Assembly: GCF_001457475.1 (NCBI RefSeq)
Contig: NZ_LN831029.1
Location: forward strand, 310,001-374,000
Direction: 5' to 3'
From: Achromobacter xylosoxidans
GTDB lineage: Bacteria > Pseudomonadota > Gammaproteobacteria > Burkholderiales > Burkholderiaceae_B
DNA length: 64,000 bases
The notes under the pieces were generated by a model. It made no database searches. It saw nothing but the letters and a program-made list of their open reading frames with translations, and was not told the DNA's origin. Each line of letters opens with the position of its first letter. The stretch's first letter is position 1. The position numbers and the translations under genes are program-made. This document shows, piece after piece, positions 53,708 through 64,000 of this stretch.

Positions 53708-55255
53708 TCAGGGTTTCTTCGCGGGGCCGGGGGCCGTGGCCGGAGCGCCGGGAGGCGCCTTGGCGGGGGGAGTTGCGGCGGGCGCCGTCGCGGCCTGCGC
53801 CCGGGGTTCCGGCTCGGGCGCGGGTTCCGGCTCGGGCTGCGGGTCGTCGCGCACCGCGGGCGGCGGCGTCCACAGCCCGTCCAGCAAGGCCGGGCCCGGG
53901 GCGTAGACGCGCAGCAGCACGTACACCGGCCCGCCGGCCGCCACCGGCAGCCAGTTGGCCTGGGCGCCGGGCTCGGGGGCGGTGTGGCTGATCAGCAGGT
54001 CGAGCGAGCCGTCGGCGTTGTATTGCAGCGGATCACGCTCGCCCAGCGTGTAGCGCTCGATCGGGTTGGCCACCGGCAGGCCCTGCGCGTCGTAGGCGGC
54101 CAGCGACCACAGCGCGCCGGCCGGCGGCAACTGGCCGCCGTCGAAATGCAGCGTATAGCGGTGGGCGCCATCCAGCGGCCGGCCCTGGCTGTCGGCGGCC
54201 AGCAGCAGCGCCGACAGGTCCTCGGGCAGCCCCGCGCCCGGCTGGGCCTGGGCCGACAGCGCGCGCCGCAGGTAGGCGTTGCCGTAGACGCCGACGCTGG
54301 CCGTCTCCCGCTGCCAGCCATTGACGCTGCTCAGGCTGACGCCGGCGGCGGCCTGCATGCGTTCGCGCGCTTCGCGCAGGCCGCGCCGCAGGCCCTGCTT
54401 GACCGGATGGTCGAGCTTGTCGAAGTCGAACGGCCGACCGGGGATCAGCCCTACCCGGCGCAGCTTGGCCAGCACCGGTTGGTCGGTGGCGTGAGGCGGG
54501 TTGCGGCGCAGCAGCTCGGCGGCGTAGGTGAAGAAGGCGTCGGTCGGCATCGACTCGACCTGTTCGCGCACCGGCGTCTTCAGGTCCAGCGAGGGGTCGG
54601 CCTTGACCCGTTGCGACTGCGCCGGCAGGTTCCACTGGGCCAGCGGCGTCAGGGTGAAGCCGTCCTGCAAGGCGTGCACCGCCGGATAGTCGGCCGCACC
54701 GTCGCCCTGGATCAGGGAGCGGGCCCAGACGTACGCCGTGGGGGCGTCGATGCGCGGCATGCCCGAGGGCAGGGTGCCGGTCCAGCCCGGCGGCACGATC
54801 GCGGTATTGCCGCGGGCGGTGCCGGTGCTGCGCGTGCCGATCGTGGCGAAGGCCTCGTTCCACAGGTCCAGCAGGGTCAGCGTGTACAGGCGTCCCTGGC
54901 TGTCCGGCACCGACAGCACCACCGGGCCGGCGCTCAGGTCGAGCCAGGCGCTGCTGCGCAGCATGTCGGGATTGGCCCAGGGCGTGGCCGACCCGGGGCT
55001 GGGCAGGGTGCGGGTGTGCAGGAAGGCATTGGCGGGCGCGCCCTGCTCGCTTTGCGACGGATGCGTGAACTGGCGCCGGGTCAGGTCCAGCGTGAGCAGC
55101 GGGTAGAAGTACAGGTAGCCTTCCATTGCCGCTTCGCGGGCGGACTCGGTGGCCGCCGCCGCCGGGGTCAGCGCCGGCGCGGCGATGGCCGGCGCCGGCG
55201 CCAGGCCGGGCGCGGCCAGCGACAGGGACAGGGCCAGGGGGGCAAAACGGCGCAT
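53708..55255 (-). CDS. DUF1254/DUF1214 secreted protein
   Basis: 515 aa from the ATG at 55255, which has GGAG about ten bases upstream and begins a clear signal peptide (MRRFAPLALSLSLAAPG..., cleavage near IAAPA). DUF1254 occupies the N-terminal part (YLYFYPLLTLDLTRRQFTHP; LLDLWNEAFATIGTRSTG) and DUF1214 the C-terminal part (TLHFDGGQLPPAGALWSLAAYD; NWLPVAAGGPVYVLLRVYAP). The last 60 residues are a Pro/Ala/Glu-rich tail. Periplasmic; function unknown. It diverges from the formate dehydrogenase operon. Confidence 0.9.
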   Translation of the reverse strand: MRRFAPLALSLSLAAPGLAPAPAIAAPALTPAAAATESAREAAMEGYLYFYPLLTLDLTRRQFTHPSQSEQGAPANAFLHTRTLPSPGSATPWANPDMLRSSAWLDLSAGPVVLSVPDSQGRLYTLTLLDLWNEAFATIGTRSTGTARGNTAIVPPGWTGTLPSGMPRIDAPTAYVWARSLIQGDGAADYPAVHALQDGFTLTPLAQWNLPAQSQRVKADPSLDLKTPVREQVESMPTDAFFTYAAELLRRNPPHATDQPVLAKLRRVGLIPGRPFDFDKLDHPVKQGLRRGLREARERMQAAAGVSLSSVNGWQRETASVGVYGNAYLRRALSAQAQPGAGLPEDLSALLLAADSQGRPLDGAHRYTLHFDGGQLPPAGALWSLAAYDAQGLPVANPIERYTLGERDPLQYNADGSLDLLISHTAPEPGAQANWLPVAAGGPVYVLLRVYAPGPALLDGLWTPPPAVRDDPQPEPEPAPEPEPRAQAATAPAATPPAKAPPGAPATAPGPAKKP

Positions 55256-55526
55256 CGGCGCTCCAACAGGCATGCGGGACGGGCGGAAAAACGGGTCGGA
55301 ACCCGCCGCCGGCAATGGTAGCAGCCTCGCGATGATCCAAAATCCACGAAAAAGCCCGATCCTGGCCGTAAATCGTTCTCATTGCCGGGTTTCGCGTTCG
55401 GGGGACGCAAGGCATGGCAACTCGCCCGCGCTGCGCCTATACTTGCTTGCAAATCCTTGGAATTCGTAGGGCTTTTCCCCGGACCGGCCCGCGCTTTCCC
55501 CTTATTCACCCGGAGAGGAGTGCTTC
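55256..55526. promoter_or_regulatory. divergent promoter region before formate dehydrogenase
   Basis: 271 bp between the DUF1254 gene (minus) and fdh (plus). The strong ribosome binding site GGAGAGGAG (about 55511-55519) precedes the fdh start. I could not identify an FNR, NarL or sigma-54 site with confidence by eye. Confidence 0.4.
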
Positions 55527-58500
55527 ATGGTCAACATGAACCGCCGCCAGTTCTTCAAGGTGACCGGTACCACGCTGGCTGGCTCGAGCCTGGCATTGCT
55601 GGGGGCAGCCCCCGGCACGGCCATGGCCGAAGTGCGCCAGTACAAGCTTGCGCGCATGACGGAAACGCGCAACACCTGTCCCTACTGTTCGGTCGCCTGT
55701 GGTCTGCTGATGTATGGCCTGGGCGATGGCGCCAAGAATGCCCGCGCCAGCATCATGCACATCGAGGGCGACCCCGACCACCCGGTCAACCGCGGCACGC
55801 TCTGTCCCAAGGGCGCGGCCCTGATCGACTTCATCCACAGTCCCAACCGCCTGAAGTACCCGGAATACCGGGCGCCCGGTTCGGACAAGTGGGAACGTAT
55901 TTCCTGGGACGACGCGCTCACGCGCATCACCAAGCTCATGAAGGCCGACCGTGACGCCAACTTCGTCGAAAAGACCGAAGACGGCAAGACGGTCAACCGG
56001 TGGCTGACCACCGGCATGCTGGCCGCCTCGGCAAGCAGCAACGAGGTGGGCTACATCACGCACAAGACCGTGCGTAGCATGGGGATGCTGGCGTTCGACA
56101 ACCAAGCCCGTGTCTGACATGGCCCGACGGTGGCAGGTCTTGCCCCGACGTTTGGCCGTGGAGCGATGACGAACCATTGGGTCGACATCAAGAACGCGGA
56201 CGTAGTACTGATCATGGGCGGCAATGCCGCCGAGGCCCACCCGTGCGGGTTCAAATGGGTCACGGAAGCGAAAGCCCATAACAAGGCGAAGCTGATCGTC
56301 GTGGATCCGCGCTTCACGCGCTCGGCATCCGTGGCGGACTTCTACGCGCCCATACGCACCGGCACCGACATCATCTTCCTGGGTGGCGTCATCAAGTACC
56401 TGTTGGATCACGACAAGATCCAGCACGAGTACGTGCGCAACTACACCGACTTTTCCTACATCGTGCGCGAGGACTTCGCGTTCGACGCGGGCCTGTACTC
56501 CGGCTACAACGCCGACAAGCGGACCTACGACAAGGCCAGTTGGGACTACGAGCGCGGCGATGACGGCTACGTCAAGACCGACCCGACGCTGGAGCATCCG
56601 CGTTCGGTCTACCAGCTGCTCAAGAAGCACTACTCGCGCTATACCGAAGAGATGGTCGAACGCGTCTGCGGCACGCCGCGCGACAAGTTCCTGAAGGTCT
56701 GCGAGATGCTGGCGTCCACCGCCACCACCGACCGGGCCGCGACCATCCTGTACGCGCTGGGCTGGACGCAGCACTCGATCGGTTCGCAGATCATCCGCAC
56801 CGGCGCCATGGTGCAGTTGCTGCTGGGCAATATCGGCATCGCCGGCGGCGGCATGAACGCGCTGCGCGGGCACTCGAACATCCAGGGCCTGACCGACCTG
56901 GGCCTGATGTCGAACCTGCTGCCCGGCTACATGACGCTGCCCAACGAGCCCGAGCAGGACTACGGCAAGTACATCGCCACGCGCGCGCTCAAGCCGCTGC
57001 GGCCGAACCAGCTCAGCTACTGGCAGAACTACGGCAAGTTCCATGTGAGCCTGATGAAGGCCTGGTGGGGCAAGGCCGCGACCGCCGAGAACAACTGGGC
57101 GTTCGACTACCTGCCCAAGCTCGACAAGCTCTACGACATGCTGCAGGTCTACGAGCTGATGAACCAGGGCAAGATGAACGGCTACCTGGCGCAGGGCTTC
57201 AACCCGCTGGCGGCCGCGCCCAACAAGGCCAAGCTGAACGCGGGCTTCGCCAAGCTCAAGTTCCTGGTCATCATGGACCCGCTGGTCACCGAGACCTCGG
57301 AATTCTGGCGCAATGCCGGCGAGGCCAACGACGTCGATCCCAAGCAGATCCAGACCGAGGTGTTCCGCCTGCCTACCACCTGCTTTGCCGAGGAAGACGG
57401 CGCGCTGGTGAACTCCGGGCGCTGGCTGCAATGGCACTGGAAGGGCGCCGAGCCTCCGGGCGAGGCCAAGAGCGACATCGAGATCATGTCGCTGATCTTC
57501 ACGCGCCTGCGCAAGATGTACCAGGAAGAGGGCGGCAAGTACCCCGACCCCATCGTCAACCTGTCCTGGCCGTACTCCAACCCGCAGAGCCCGACCGCGG
57601 AAGAACTGGCCAAGGAATACTCGGGCAAGGCGCTGGTGGACCTGGTCGACCCCAAGGACCCGACCAAGGTCACGCGCAAGGGCGGCGAGCAGCTGGCCGG
57701 CTTTGCCGAACTGCGCGACGACGGTTCCACCGCCAGCGGCTGCTGGATCTTCGCCGGCGCCTGGGGGCCCGGCGGCAACCTGATGGCGCGCCGCGACAAC
57801 AGCGATCCGACCGGCATCGGCCAGACCCTGAACTGGGCCTGGGCCTGGCCGGCCAACCGCCGCATCCTGTACAACCGCGCCTCCTGTGACGTCGCGGGCA
57901 AGCCCTTCAACCCGCGCCGCAGCCTGATCGCGTGGAACGGCAAGGCCTGGGTCGGCGCCGACATCCCCGACTTCAAGGGCGATGAAAACCCCGACGGCGG
58001 CATGGGCCCGTTCATCATGAACCCCGAGGGCGTGGCGCGCTTCTTCGCGCGCGCCGGCATGGCCGAAGGGCCGTTCCCGGAACACTACGAGCCGTTCGAG
58101 ACGCCGCTGGGCTACAACCCGCTGTATCCGAAGGCCAAGGGCGTCACCAGCAACCCGGCGGCGCGCGTGTTCAAGGACGACCTGGCGGCGATGGGCACGG
58201 TGGACAAGTTCCCCTACGTGGCCACCACCTACCGCCTGACCGAGCACTTCCACTACTGGACCAAGAACGTCCGCATCAACGCGATCCTGCAACCCGAGCA
58301 GTTCGTCGAGATCAGCGAAGTCATGGCCAAGGAACTGGGCATCGCCAACGGTTCGCGCGTGAAGGTGTCGTCCAACCGCGGCTACATCAAGGCGGTGGCG
58401 CTGGTCACCAAGCGCCTGCGGCCGCTGACCATCGAGGGCAAGACCGTCTATCACGTCGGCATCCCGATCCACTGGGGCTTCGTCGGCATTGCCAAACCGG

Positions 58501-58595
58501 GCTTCCTGACCAACACCCTGACCCCGTTCGTGGGCGACGGCAATTCGCAGACACCGGAATTCAAGTCGTTCCTGGTGCAGGTCGAGAAGATCTAG
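55527..58595 (+). CDS. fdoG: formate dehydrogenase-N/O alpha subunit, selenocysteine-containing
   Basis: 1022 aa read through an in-frame TGA at 56115-56117 as Sec197; without recoding it would appear as two ORFs (55527-56117 and 56130-58595). It oxidises formate to CO2 at a Mo-bis-MGD centre with Sec as ligand, in the periplasm. The twin-arginine signal is NRRQFFK (residues 5-11). The [4Fe-4S] site is C51, C54, C58 and C93. The Sec context V-U-H-G-P and downstream GRGAMTNHW match FdnG/FdoG (Sec196 in E. coli, 1015 aa). It heads the fdh alpha-beta-gamma operon, with fdhE, selA and selB following. Whether it is the aerobic (fdo) or nitrate-linked (fdn) form cannot be told here; the symbol is provisional. 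Confidence 0.95.
56115..56157 (+). promoter_or_regulatory. SECIS element: UGA (Sec) codon plus downstream hairpin
   Basis: TGA at 56115-56117 is followed by a stem-loop whose apical part is GGCA (56132-56135), loop GGTCT (56136-56140), TGCC (56141-56144). An outer GGCC/GGCC pairing (56121-56124 with 56154-56157) may extend it. Position, loop bases (GGUCU) and spacing agree with the bacterial SECIS of E. coli fdnG and fdhF, which binds SelB domain IV; a selB gene is present at the end of the window. Confidence 0.9.
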
Positions 58596-58605
58596 GAGAG
58601 CGCTC

Positions 58606-59505
58606 ATGTCTATGCAATCCCTCGACATCAAACGGCGCTCGGCCACCACCACGCCGCCGCCCGGCATCCGCGAGCCCGTCACCGGGTCCGTGGCCAAGCT
58701 GATCGACGTCTCCAAGTGCATCGGCTGCAAGGCCTGCCAGAGCGCGTGCATGGAGTGGAACGATCTGCGCGACGAGATTGGCACCAATGTCGGCGTCTAC
58801 GACAACCCGGCCGACCTGACCGAGCATTCCTGGACCGTCATGCGCTTCTCGGAGTACGAGAACCCGCAAGGCGACCTGGAGTGGCTGATCCGCAAGGACG
58901 GCTGCATGCACTGCGAGGATCCGGGCTGCCTGAAGGCCTGTCCCTCGCCGGGCGCCATCATCCAGTACAACAACGGCATCGTCGATTTCCACGAAGAGAA
59001 CTGCATCGGTTGCGGCTACTGCATCACCGGCTGCCCGTTCAACGTGCCGCGCATCAGCAAGAAGGACCACAAGGCGTACAAGTGCACCCTGTGTTCCGAT
59101 CGCGTGGCCGTCGGCCAGGAGCCGGCCTGCGTCAAGGCCTGCCCCACCGGCGCCATCGTGTTCGGCACCAAGGACGACATGAAGCAGCACGCCGCCGAGC
59201 GCATCGAGGACCTGAAGTCGCGCGGCTTCGAGCAGGCCGGCCTGTACGATCCGCAAGGCGTGGGCGGCACCCATGTGATGTACGTGCTGCATCACGCCGA
59301 CCAGCCCGGGCTGTACCACGGGCTGCCCAAGGAGCCGCAGATCAGCCCGATGGTCTCGCTGTGGAAGGGCATCGCCAAGCCGCTGGGGGTGGCCGCCATG
59401 GCGCTGACGGCGCTGGCCGGCTTCTTCCACTACGCCCGCGTCGGCCGCAACGAGGTCGACGAGGAAGACGAACGCCGTGCCGAACAGGAGATCCGCCATG
59501 AGTGA
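58606..59505 (+). CDS. fdoH: formate dehydrogenase-N/O iron-sulfur (beta) subunit
   Basis: 299 aa with four [4Fe-4S] cysteine clusters: [35 protein letters not shown] and CTLC...CVKACP. The single C-terminal membrane helix (about 262-280, [20 protein letters not shown]) anchors it to the membrane. It carries electrons from the alpha subunit to the cytochrome b subunit. It starts 10 bp after the alpha gene, and its end overlaps the gamma gene by eight bases. Confidence 0.96.
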   Translation: MSMQSLDIKRRSATTTPPPGIREPVTGSVAKLIDVSKCIGCKACQSACMEWNDLRDEIGTNVGVYDNPADLTEHSWTVMRFSEYENPQGDLEWLIRKDGCMHCEDPGCLKACPSPGAIIQYNNGIVDFHEENCIGCGYCITGCPFNVPRISKKDHKAYKCTLCSDRVAVGQEPACVKACPTGAIVFGTKDDMKQHAAERIEDLKSRGFEQAGLYDPQGVGGTHVMYVLHHADQPGLYHGLPKEPQISPMVSLWKGIAKPLGVAAMALTALAGFFHYARVGRNEVDEEDERRAEQEIRHE

Positions 59506-60145
59506 CGACCGCCATCACCGCCGGATCAAGCGCTATTCGCCCGGCGAGCGCACCAACCACTGGATCATCGCCTTCACCTTCATCCTGCTGGCGCTGTCCG
59601 GGCTGGCGCTGTTCCACCCGTCGATGTTCTGGCTCACCAACCTGTTCGGCGGCGGTCCCTGGACCCGCATCCTGCATCCGTTCATCGGACTGGTGATGTT
59701 CTTCTGCTTCGTGGTGTTCGCCGGCCACATGTGGCGCCACAACCTGATGACCAAGGCCGACCGCCAGTGGCTGAGCCAGCTCAACGACGTGGTCGAGAAC
59801 CGCGAGGACAAGCTGCCCGAGGTCGGCAAGTACAACGCCGGCCAGAAGCTGCTGTTCTACGTGCTGATCCTGTGCATGCTGGGGCTGTTCGCCAGCGGCA
59901 TCGTGATCTGGCGCGAGTTCTTCGCCTTCTATTTCCCGATCTGGGTGGTGCGCGCCGCCTCTGTGCTGCATGCCGTTTGTGCATTGGTGCTGATTTGCGC
60001 GATCATTGTGCATATTTATGCGGCGATCTGGGTCAAGGGCTCGCTCACGGCGATGCTGCGTGGCTACGTGACCGCGGGCTGGGCATGGAAGCACCACCGC
60101 GCCTGGTTCCGGGAACAAATCGGCAAGCAGTCCACGACGAAGTAA
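59498..60145 (+). CDS. fdoI: formate dehydrogenase-N/O cytochrome b556 (gamma) subunit
   Basis: 215 aa with four membrane helices. Histidines suited to bind the two b hemes are in [30 protein letters not shown] and [26 protein letters not shown]. It passes electrons from the beta subunit to quinone. GGAG precedes the ATG at 59498, which overlaps the beta gene by eight bases. Length agrees with FdoI/FdnI (about 211-217). Confidence 0.95.
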   Translation: MSDDRHHRRIKRYSPGERTNHWIIAFTFILLALSGLALFHPSMFWLTNLFGGGPWTRILHPFIGLVMFFCFVVFAGHMWRHNLMTKADRQWLSQLNDVVENREDKLPEVGKYNAGQKLLFYVLILCMLGLFASGIVIWREFFAFYFPIWVVRAASVLHAVCALVLICAIIVHIYAAIWVKGSLTAMLRGYVTAGWAWKHHRAWFREQIGKQSTTK

Positions 60146-60215
60146 GCGGGCCCCGCGCGGCGGGCGCCACCTGGCGGTGGCGGCGCCGCCGGGTGGATCC
60201 CGCCCGATCCCACCG

Positions 60216-60250
60216 CACGGCTGCCTCCCCCTGTCGGGGCGGCAGCCGTG
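60216..60250 (+). terminator. terminator-like hairpin between the gamma subunit and fdhE
   Basis: Arms CACGGCTGCC (60216-60225) and GGCAGCCGTG (60241-60250) pair perfectly, with an inner CCCC/GGGG extension and a short loop. A TTTGTTTA tract follows. It may partly terminate transcription so that fdhE, selA and selB are made at lower level than the structural subunits. It also buries the upstream GTG at 60248. Confidence 0.6.
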
Positions 60251-60271
60251 TTTGTTTATCTGGAGACGCAA

Positions 60272-61207
60272 TTGCAGCGAATTCTTCCGCGCGGCGAGAT
60301 CGAAGCGCTAGACCACAACACCATCCCCCGCATCCAGCTGCCGGCGCGCGATTCGGTTTTCGCGACGCGCGCGGCGCGGCTGCGGCAACTGGCCGTGGAT
60401 AGCCCGGTGGCCGACTACCTGCTGCTGATGGCGCGGCTGGTCGACGCCCAGCAGAACGCCCTGCGCGGCTGCAACGCGCCGCCGGCCTCGGAAGACCGCA
60501 TCGCCCTGGCGCAGGCCCATGGCATGCCGCCGCTGCAGGCGGTGGGATGGCCGCGCGACCCGCTGTGGCGGGATATCCTGCGCCAGCTGGTCGACGAGGT
60601 CGCGGGCGGCCAGGACGTGCCGGCCGAGGCGCTGGAAGTCTGCTCGGCGCTGCGCCGAGCGCTCGATGAAGACACCGAATCGCTCGAAGACCTGGCCGAG
60701 GCGGTGCTGTCGGAGCAGCATCGCGGCGTCGACGGCGCCGCCGCGCCGTTCGTCATGGCCGCCTTGCAGGTGTATTGGACCGACCTGGCCAGCCGCTTCG
60801 ACGAAAAGCAGCTGCCGGTGGCCTCGCCCTTCGGCGTCTGCCCCGTCTGCGCCAGCCTGCCGGTGGCCAGCGTGGTGCGGGTGGGGGGGCAGTTCGAAGG
60901 CTACCGCTACCTGTGTTGCAGCCTGTGCGCGACCCAGTGGCACATGGTGCGGGTCAAGTGTTCGCACTGCGAGGACGTCGAGTCCGTGGCCTACCAGGCC
61001 ATCGAGGGCCGCGCGCCCGCCATCAAGGCCGAGACCTGCGACCGCTGCCACACCTACCGCAAGATCTTCTATCAGGACAAGGACCTGCACGTGGAGCCGG
61101 TGGCCGACGACCTCGCCAGCCTGATGCTGGACGTGCTGGTGGGCGAGGCCGGCTATTCGCGCGCCAGCGGCAACCCGCTGCTGTGGCACGGCGCCGAGGA
61201 GGAATAG
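60272..61207 (+). CDS. fdhE: formate dehydrogenase accessory protein
   Basis: 311 aa from a TTG start with GGAG six bases upstream; the GTG at 60248 is in frame but lies in the hairpin. The chosen start gives MQRILPRGE, like the start of E. coli FdhE (309 aa). Four CxxC pairs form the rubredoxin-like metal sites: CPVC, CSLC, CSHC and CDRC. FdhE binds the Tat-exported formate dehydrogenase and is needed for its activity. It lies 126 bp after the gamma subunit and two bases before selA. Confidence 0.93.
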   Translation: MQRILPRGEIEALDHNTIPRIQLPARDSVFATRAARLRQLAVDSPVADYLLLMARLVDAQQNALRGCNAPPASEDRIALAQAHGMPPLQAVGWPRDPLWRDILRQLVDEVAGGQDVPAEALEVCSALRRALDEDTESLEDLAEAVLSEQHRGVDGAAAPFVMAALQVYWTDLASRFDEKQLPVASPFGVCPVCASLPVASVVRVGGQFEGYRYLCCSLCATQWHMVRVKCSHCEDVESVAYQAIEGRAPAIKAETCDRCHTYRKIFYQDKDLHVEPVADDLASLMLDVLVGEAGYSRASGNPLLWHGAEEE

Positions 61208-61209
61208 CC

Positions 61210-62643
61210 ATGACCGGGCTTGCCGCCGCCGCCGACATCCCCGCGCTCGACCGGCTGCTGAACGCGCCGGCGCTGGCCGCGGCGCTGGACACGCATGGCC
61301 GCACGCAGGTGGTGGCGGCGCTGCGCCGGCACCTGGATGCCCTGCGCCAGCGCGCCCTGGCGGGTGAACTGCCGCGCGCGGAACTGGCGCAAGCCGCCGT
61401 GGCCGCCGCCGTCGACGGCGCCCTGGCGCGCGCCGCCGCGCCGCGCCTGCGCGCCGTCTACAACCTGACCGGCACCGTGCTGCACACCAACCTGGGCCGC
61501 GCGCTGCTGCCCGACGAGGCGGTGGCCTCGGTGCTGCGCGCATTGACCACGCCGGCCAATTTGGAGTTCGACCTGGACAGCGGCGGCCGCGGCGACCGCG
61601 ACGACCTGATCGACGACCTGCTGTGCGAACTGACCGGGGCCGAGGCCGCCACCGTGGTCAACAACAACGCCGCCGCCGTGCTGCTGATGCTGAACGCGCT
61701 GGCCGATCGCCGCGAGGTGGTGGTGTCGCGTGGCGAACTGGTCGAGATCGGCGGCGCCTTCCGCATTCCCGACATCATGAAGCGCGCCGGCGCCAGGCTG
61801 GTCGAGGTGGGCACCACCAACCGCACCCATGCCGCCGACTACGAGAACGCCATCGGCCCGCGCACCGCGATGCTGATGAAGGTCCATTGCAGCAACTACG
61901 CCGTCACCGGCTTCACCAAGAGCGTCGGCGTGGCCGAGGTGGCGGCGCTGGCGCATGCGCGCGGCCTGCCGGCCACGGTGGACCTGGGCAGCGGCACGCT
62001 GGTGGACCTGACCCAGTTCGGCCTGCCGCGCGAGGACACGGTGCGCGAGACCATCGCCGCCGGCGCCGATCTGGTCACCTTCAGCGGCGACAAGCTGTTG
62101 GGCGGTCCCCAGGCCGGCCTGCTGGTGGGGCGCGCCGACCTGATCCGCAAGATCAAGAAGAACCCGCTCAAGCGCGCCCTGCGCGTGGGCAAGCTGACGC
62201 TGGCGGCCCTGGAACCGGTATTGCAGCTGTACCGCGCGCCGGAATTCCTGGCGCAGCGCCTGACCACGCTGCGCCTGCTGACCCGGCCGCAGCGCGAGAT
62301 CCAGCCCATGGCCGAGCGCCTGCGCGGCGTGCTGGCGCACGCGGCGGGCGCCGACTACGAGGTCGAGGCGGTGCCGATGTACAGCCAGATCGGCAGCGGC
62401 GCGTTGCCGGTGGATCAGTTGCCCAGCCACGGGCTGGCGGTGCGCTACCGTGGCAAGGGCCGTCCCGGGCGCCATCTGGACCGGCTGGAAACCCGCTTGC
62501 GCCACCTGCCGGTGCCGGTGATCGGCCGCATCGCCGATGACGCGCTGTGGCTCGACCTGCGCTGCCTGGAGGCGCGCGACGAGGCCGCCTTCACCGAGCA
62601 GCTCGCCGGACTCGCGGCGCAATCCACGGAGCCGCGGGCATGA
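61210..62643 (+). CDS. selA: L-seryl-tRNA(Sec) selenium transferase
   Basis: 477 aa PLP enzyme of the cytoplasm. It converts Ser-tRNA(Sec) to Sec-tRNA(Sec) with selenophosphate. The PLP lysine is K295 in [13 protein letters not shown], the same number as in E. coli Sel[47 protein letters not shown] and [13 protein letters not shown] are conserved blocks. Its stop overlaps the selB start (ATGA). It supplies the charged tRNA needed to read the TGA in the fdh alpha gene of the same cluster. Confidence 0.97.
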   Translation: MTGLAAAADIPALDRLLNAPALAAALDTHGRTQVVAALRRHLDALRQRALAGELPRAELAQAAVAAAVDGALARAAAPRLRAVYNLTGTVLHTNLGRALLPDEAVASVLRALTTPANLEFDLDSGGRGDRDDLIDDLLCELTGAEAATVVNNNAAAVLLMLNALADRREVVVSRGELVEIGGAFRIPDIMKRAGARLVEVGTTNRTHAADYENAIGPRTAMLMKVHCSNYAVTGFTKSVGVAEVAALAHARGLPATVDLGSGTLVDLTQFGLPREDTVRETIAAGADLVTFSGDKLLGGPQAGLLVGRADLIRKIKKNPLKRALRVGKLTLAALEPVLQLYRAPEFLAQRLTTLRLLTRPQREIQPMAERLRGVLAHAAGADYEVEAVPMYSQIGSGALPVDQLPSHGLAVRYRGKGRPGRHLDRLETRLRHLPVPVIGRIADDALWLDLRCLEARDEAAFTEQLAGLAAQSTEPRA

Positions 62644-64000
62644 TCGTCGGCACCGCCGGCCATATCGACCATGGCAAGACCACGCTGGTGCGGGCACTGA
62701 CGGGCGTCGATACCGACCGCCTCAAGGAAGAAAAGGCGCGCGGCATCTCGATCGAGCTGGGCTACGCCTACACGCCCCTGCCCAACGGCGACGTGCTGGG
62801 CTTCATCGACGTGCCGGGCCACGAAAAGCTGGTGCACACCATGGCTGCCGGCGCCAGCGGCATCGACTTCGGCCTGCTGGTGGTGGCGGCCGATGACGGC
62901 GTCATGCCACAGACCCGCGAACACCTGGCGATCCTGGCGCTGCTGGGCGTGGCGCGCGGGGCGGTGGCATTGACCAAGGCCGATCGCGCCGACGCCGCCC
63001 GGCTGGCGGCGGTGCGCGGCGAGATCGCGGCACTGGCGGCGGATACGTTCCTGCAGGACGCGCCCCTGTTCGAGGTATGCGCGGCGCGCGCCGGCGACGC
63101 AGGCGTGGCGCGGCTCAAGCAGCATCTGGACGAGGCCGCGCAGGCGCTGGGCGCGCGCGATGGCGCCGGCCTGTTCCGGCTGGCGGTGGACCGCGTCTTC
63201 ACGCTGGCCGGCCACGGCACCGTGGTGACCGGCACCGCGCATGGCGGCCGCGCGCGCGCCGGCGACGACGATGCCGACCTGCGCCTGATGCCGGCGGGCA
63301 CGCGGGTGCGGGTGCGCGGCATCCACGCGCAGAACCAGCCCAGCGAGACCGGCGCGGCCGGCCAGCGCTGCGCCCTGAACCTGGCGGGGATCGACAAGAG
63401 CGCGATCACGCGCGGCGACTGGATCGCCGATGCGCGCTGCTTCCTCCCGTCGCGCCACGTCGATGTGGCCTTGACGCTGCTGCCTTCGGCCGATGCGCCG
63501 CTGCGGGCCTGGACGCCGCTGCACGTGCACATCGGCGCGGCGCGGCAGGTGGCGCACGTGGTGCCGCTGTCGGCCGACGCGCTGGCCCCGGGCCAGTCGG
63601 GCTGGGTGCAGCTGGTGTTCGATGAGCCGGTGTGCGCGATGCCGGGCGACCGCTACATCGTGCGCAACGCCCAGGCCACGCGCACCGTGGGCGGCGGCCG
63701 GGTGCTCGATCCGAACGCGCCGGACCGCAAGCGCCGCGCGCCGGCGCGGATGCAGTGGCTGCAAGGCGTGGCGGACATGCTGGACGGCGGCGGGCTGCGA
63801 CCGCTGCTGGCGCAGGCCGCGCTGGGCCTGGACGAAACGACGCTGCAACGCCTGGCAGGCTGGCCGGTGCGCGACCTGGCGGCGCCCGAGGGGGCGATCT
63901 GGATCGAGCCGCGCACGCCGCAGGGCGCGCGCACGCTGATCCTGGCCACGCACTGGGAAGCGCTGCGGACACGGGTGGAGCAGGCGCTGGCGACCTTCCA
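62640..64000 (+). CDS. selB: selenocysteine-specific elongation factor, 5' part
   Basis: About 453 residues are visible before the window ends; the full protein is usually 610-640 aa. The GTPase domain begins at once: G1 GHIDHGKT (7-14), effector [11 protein letters not shown]3 DVPGHE, G4 TKAD. Domains II and III follow ([21 protein letters not shown]), and a winged-helix part of domain IV begins near the end. The SECIS-binding C-terminus is outside the window. SelB delivers Sec-tRNA to UGA codons marked by the fdh SECIS. The ATG overlaps the selA stop by four bases. Confidence 0.96.
   Translation, partial: MIVGTAGHIDHGKTTLVRALTGVDTDRLKEEKARGISIELGYAYTPLPNGDVLGFIDVPGHEKLVHTMAAGASGIDFGLLVVAADDGVMPQTREHLAILALLGVARGAVALTKADRADAARLAAVRGEIAALAADTFLQDAPLFEVCAARAGDAGVARLKQHLDEAAQALGARDGAGLFRLAVDRVFTLAGHGTVVTGTAHGGRARAGDDDADLRLMPAGTRVRVRGIHAQNQPSETGAAGQRCALNLAGIDKSAITRGDWIADARCFLPSRHVDVALTLLPSADAPLRAWTPLHVHIGAARQVAHVVPLSADALAPGQSGWVQLVFDEPVCAMPGDRYIVRNAQATRTVGGGRVLDPNAPDRKRRAPARMQWLQGVADMLDGGGLRPLLAQAALGLDETTLQRLAGWPVRDLAAPEGAIWIEPRTPQGARTLILATHWEALRTRVEQALATF

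Noticed and set aside
55527..58595. Formate dehydrogenase alpha subunit appearing as two ORFs, as if a nonsense mutation or pseudogene
   Set aside because: The interruption is a TGA at the known selenocysteine position with V before and H-G-P after it, a SECIS-like hairpin follows, and selA/selB are nearby.
55506..58787. 1093-aa minus-strand open frame opposite the formate dehydrogenase genes
   Set aside because: Antisense shadow of GC-rich genes; low-complexity Val/Gly/His/Arg-rich protein with no domain, while the plus strand is clearly coding.

Overview
The window is about 67% GC, with strong C/G third-position bias, tightly packed genes and frequent ATGA or TGATG stop/start overlaps. Gene content (hut genes, Csu-type archaic fimbriae, SorAB, SfnB/Ssu/Met organosulfur uptake, a respiratory selenocysteine formate dehydrogenase with fdhE-selA-selB) fits a beta-proteobacterium of the Alcaligenaceae, most like Achromobacter or Bordetella. 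That placement is an inference from content and codon style; there is no rRNA or marker gene in the window. No tRNA, rRNA, CRISPR array, transposase or phage gene was seen.

Layout. 1-3360: end of a histidine-utilisation operon (NCS1 permease fragment, hutH, hutI). 3402-6574: a chemoreceptor and a DHA2 drug-efflux-type MFS protein, both on the minus strand. 6575-7046: AT-rich regulatory gap with a perfect 14-bp inverted repeat. 7047-11681: four-gene archaic chaperone-usher fimbrial operon. 11671-17154 (minus): gcr-like membrane protein, MFS exporter, and the sulfite dehydrogenase pair sorA-sorB. 17297-17998: a small membrane protein and a small ORF.

18221-26550 is the most interesting metabolic cluster. 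It holds a heme-oxygenase-like diiron protein with a complete six-ligand set, two 2Fe-2S ferredoxins flanking an unrecognised 113-aa protein, a GntR/FCD regulator, a TauE-type exporter, a large permease, a semialdehyde-type aldehyde dehydrogenase, a GlcG/HbpS protein and a ferredoxin-NAD(P)H reductase. Several promoters here carry GTATAC-type sites, two of them identical over 13 bp. I infer one co-regulated oxidative catabolic pathway of unknown substrate.

27129-47591 is an organosulfur-scavenging island. A minus-strand operon (ferritin-like diiron protein plus an oligopeptide-type ABC importer) diverges from two tandem SfnB-type flavoproteins and an FMN monooxygenase. A second operon then reads metQ-ssuE-ssuA-ssuD-ssuC-dszC-like-metN-metI-metQ-ssuB-TOBE. 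The two plus-strand operons are separated by about 1 kb of non-coding DNA. It holds a pair of nested inverted-repeat elements, and the flanks are strongly skewed: G-rich on the left, C-rich and G-poor on the right.

47712-55255: DUF3300 and DUF2950 envelope proteins; a beta-propeller protein, a polysaccharide-deacetylase-like protein and a fatty acid hydroxylase in one operon; a two-copy 77-bp repeat; a thioesterase; and a DUF1254/DUF1214 protein. 55527-64000: formate dehydrogenase-N/O (alpha subunit read through an in-frame TGA as Sec197, with a SECIS hairpin), beta and gamma subunits, fdhE, selA and the start of selB. This places the enzyme next to two of the genes needed to make it.
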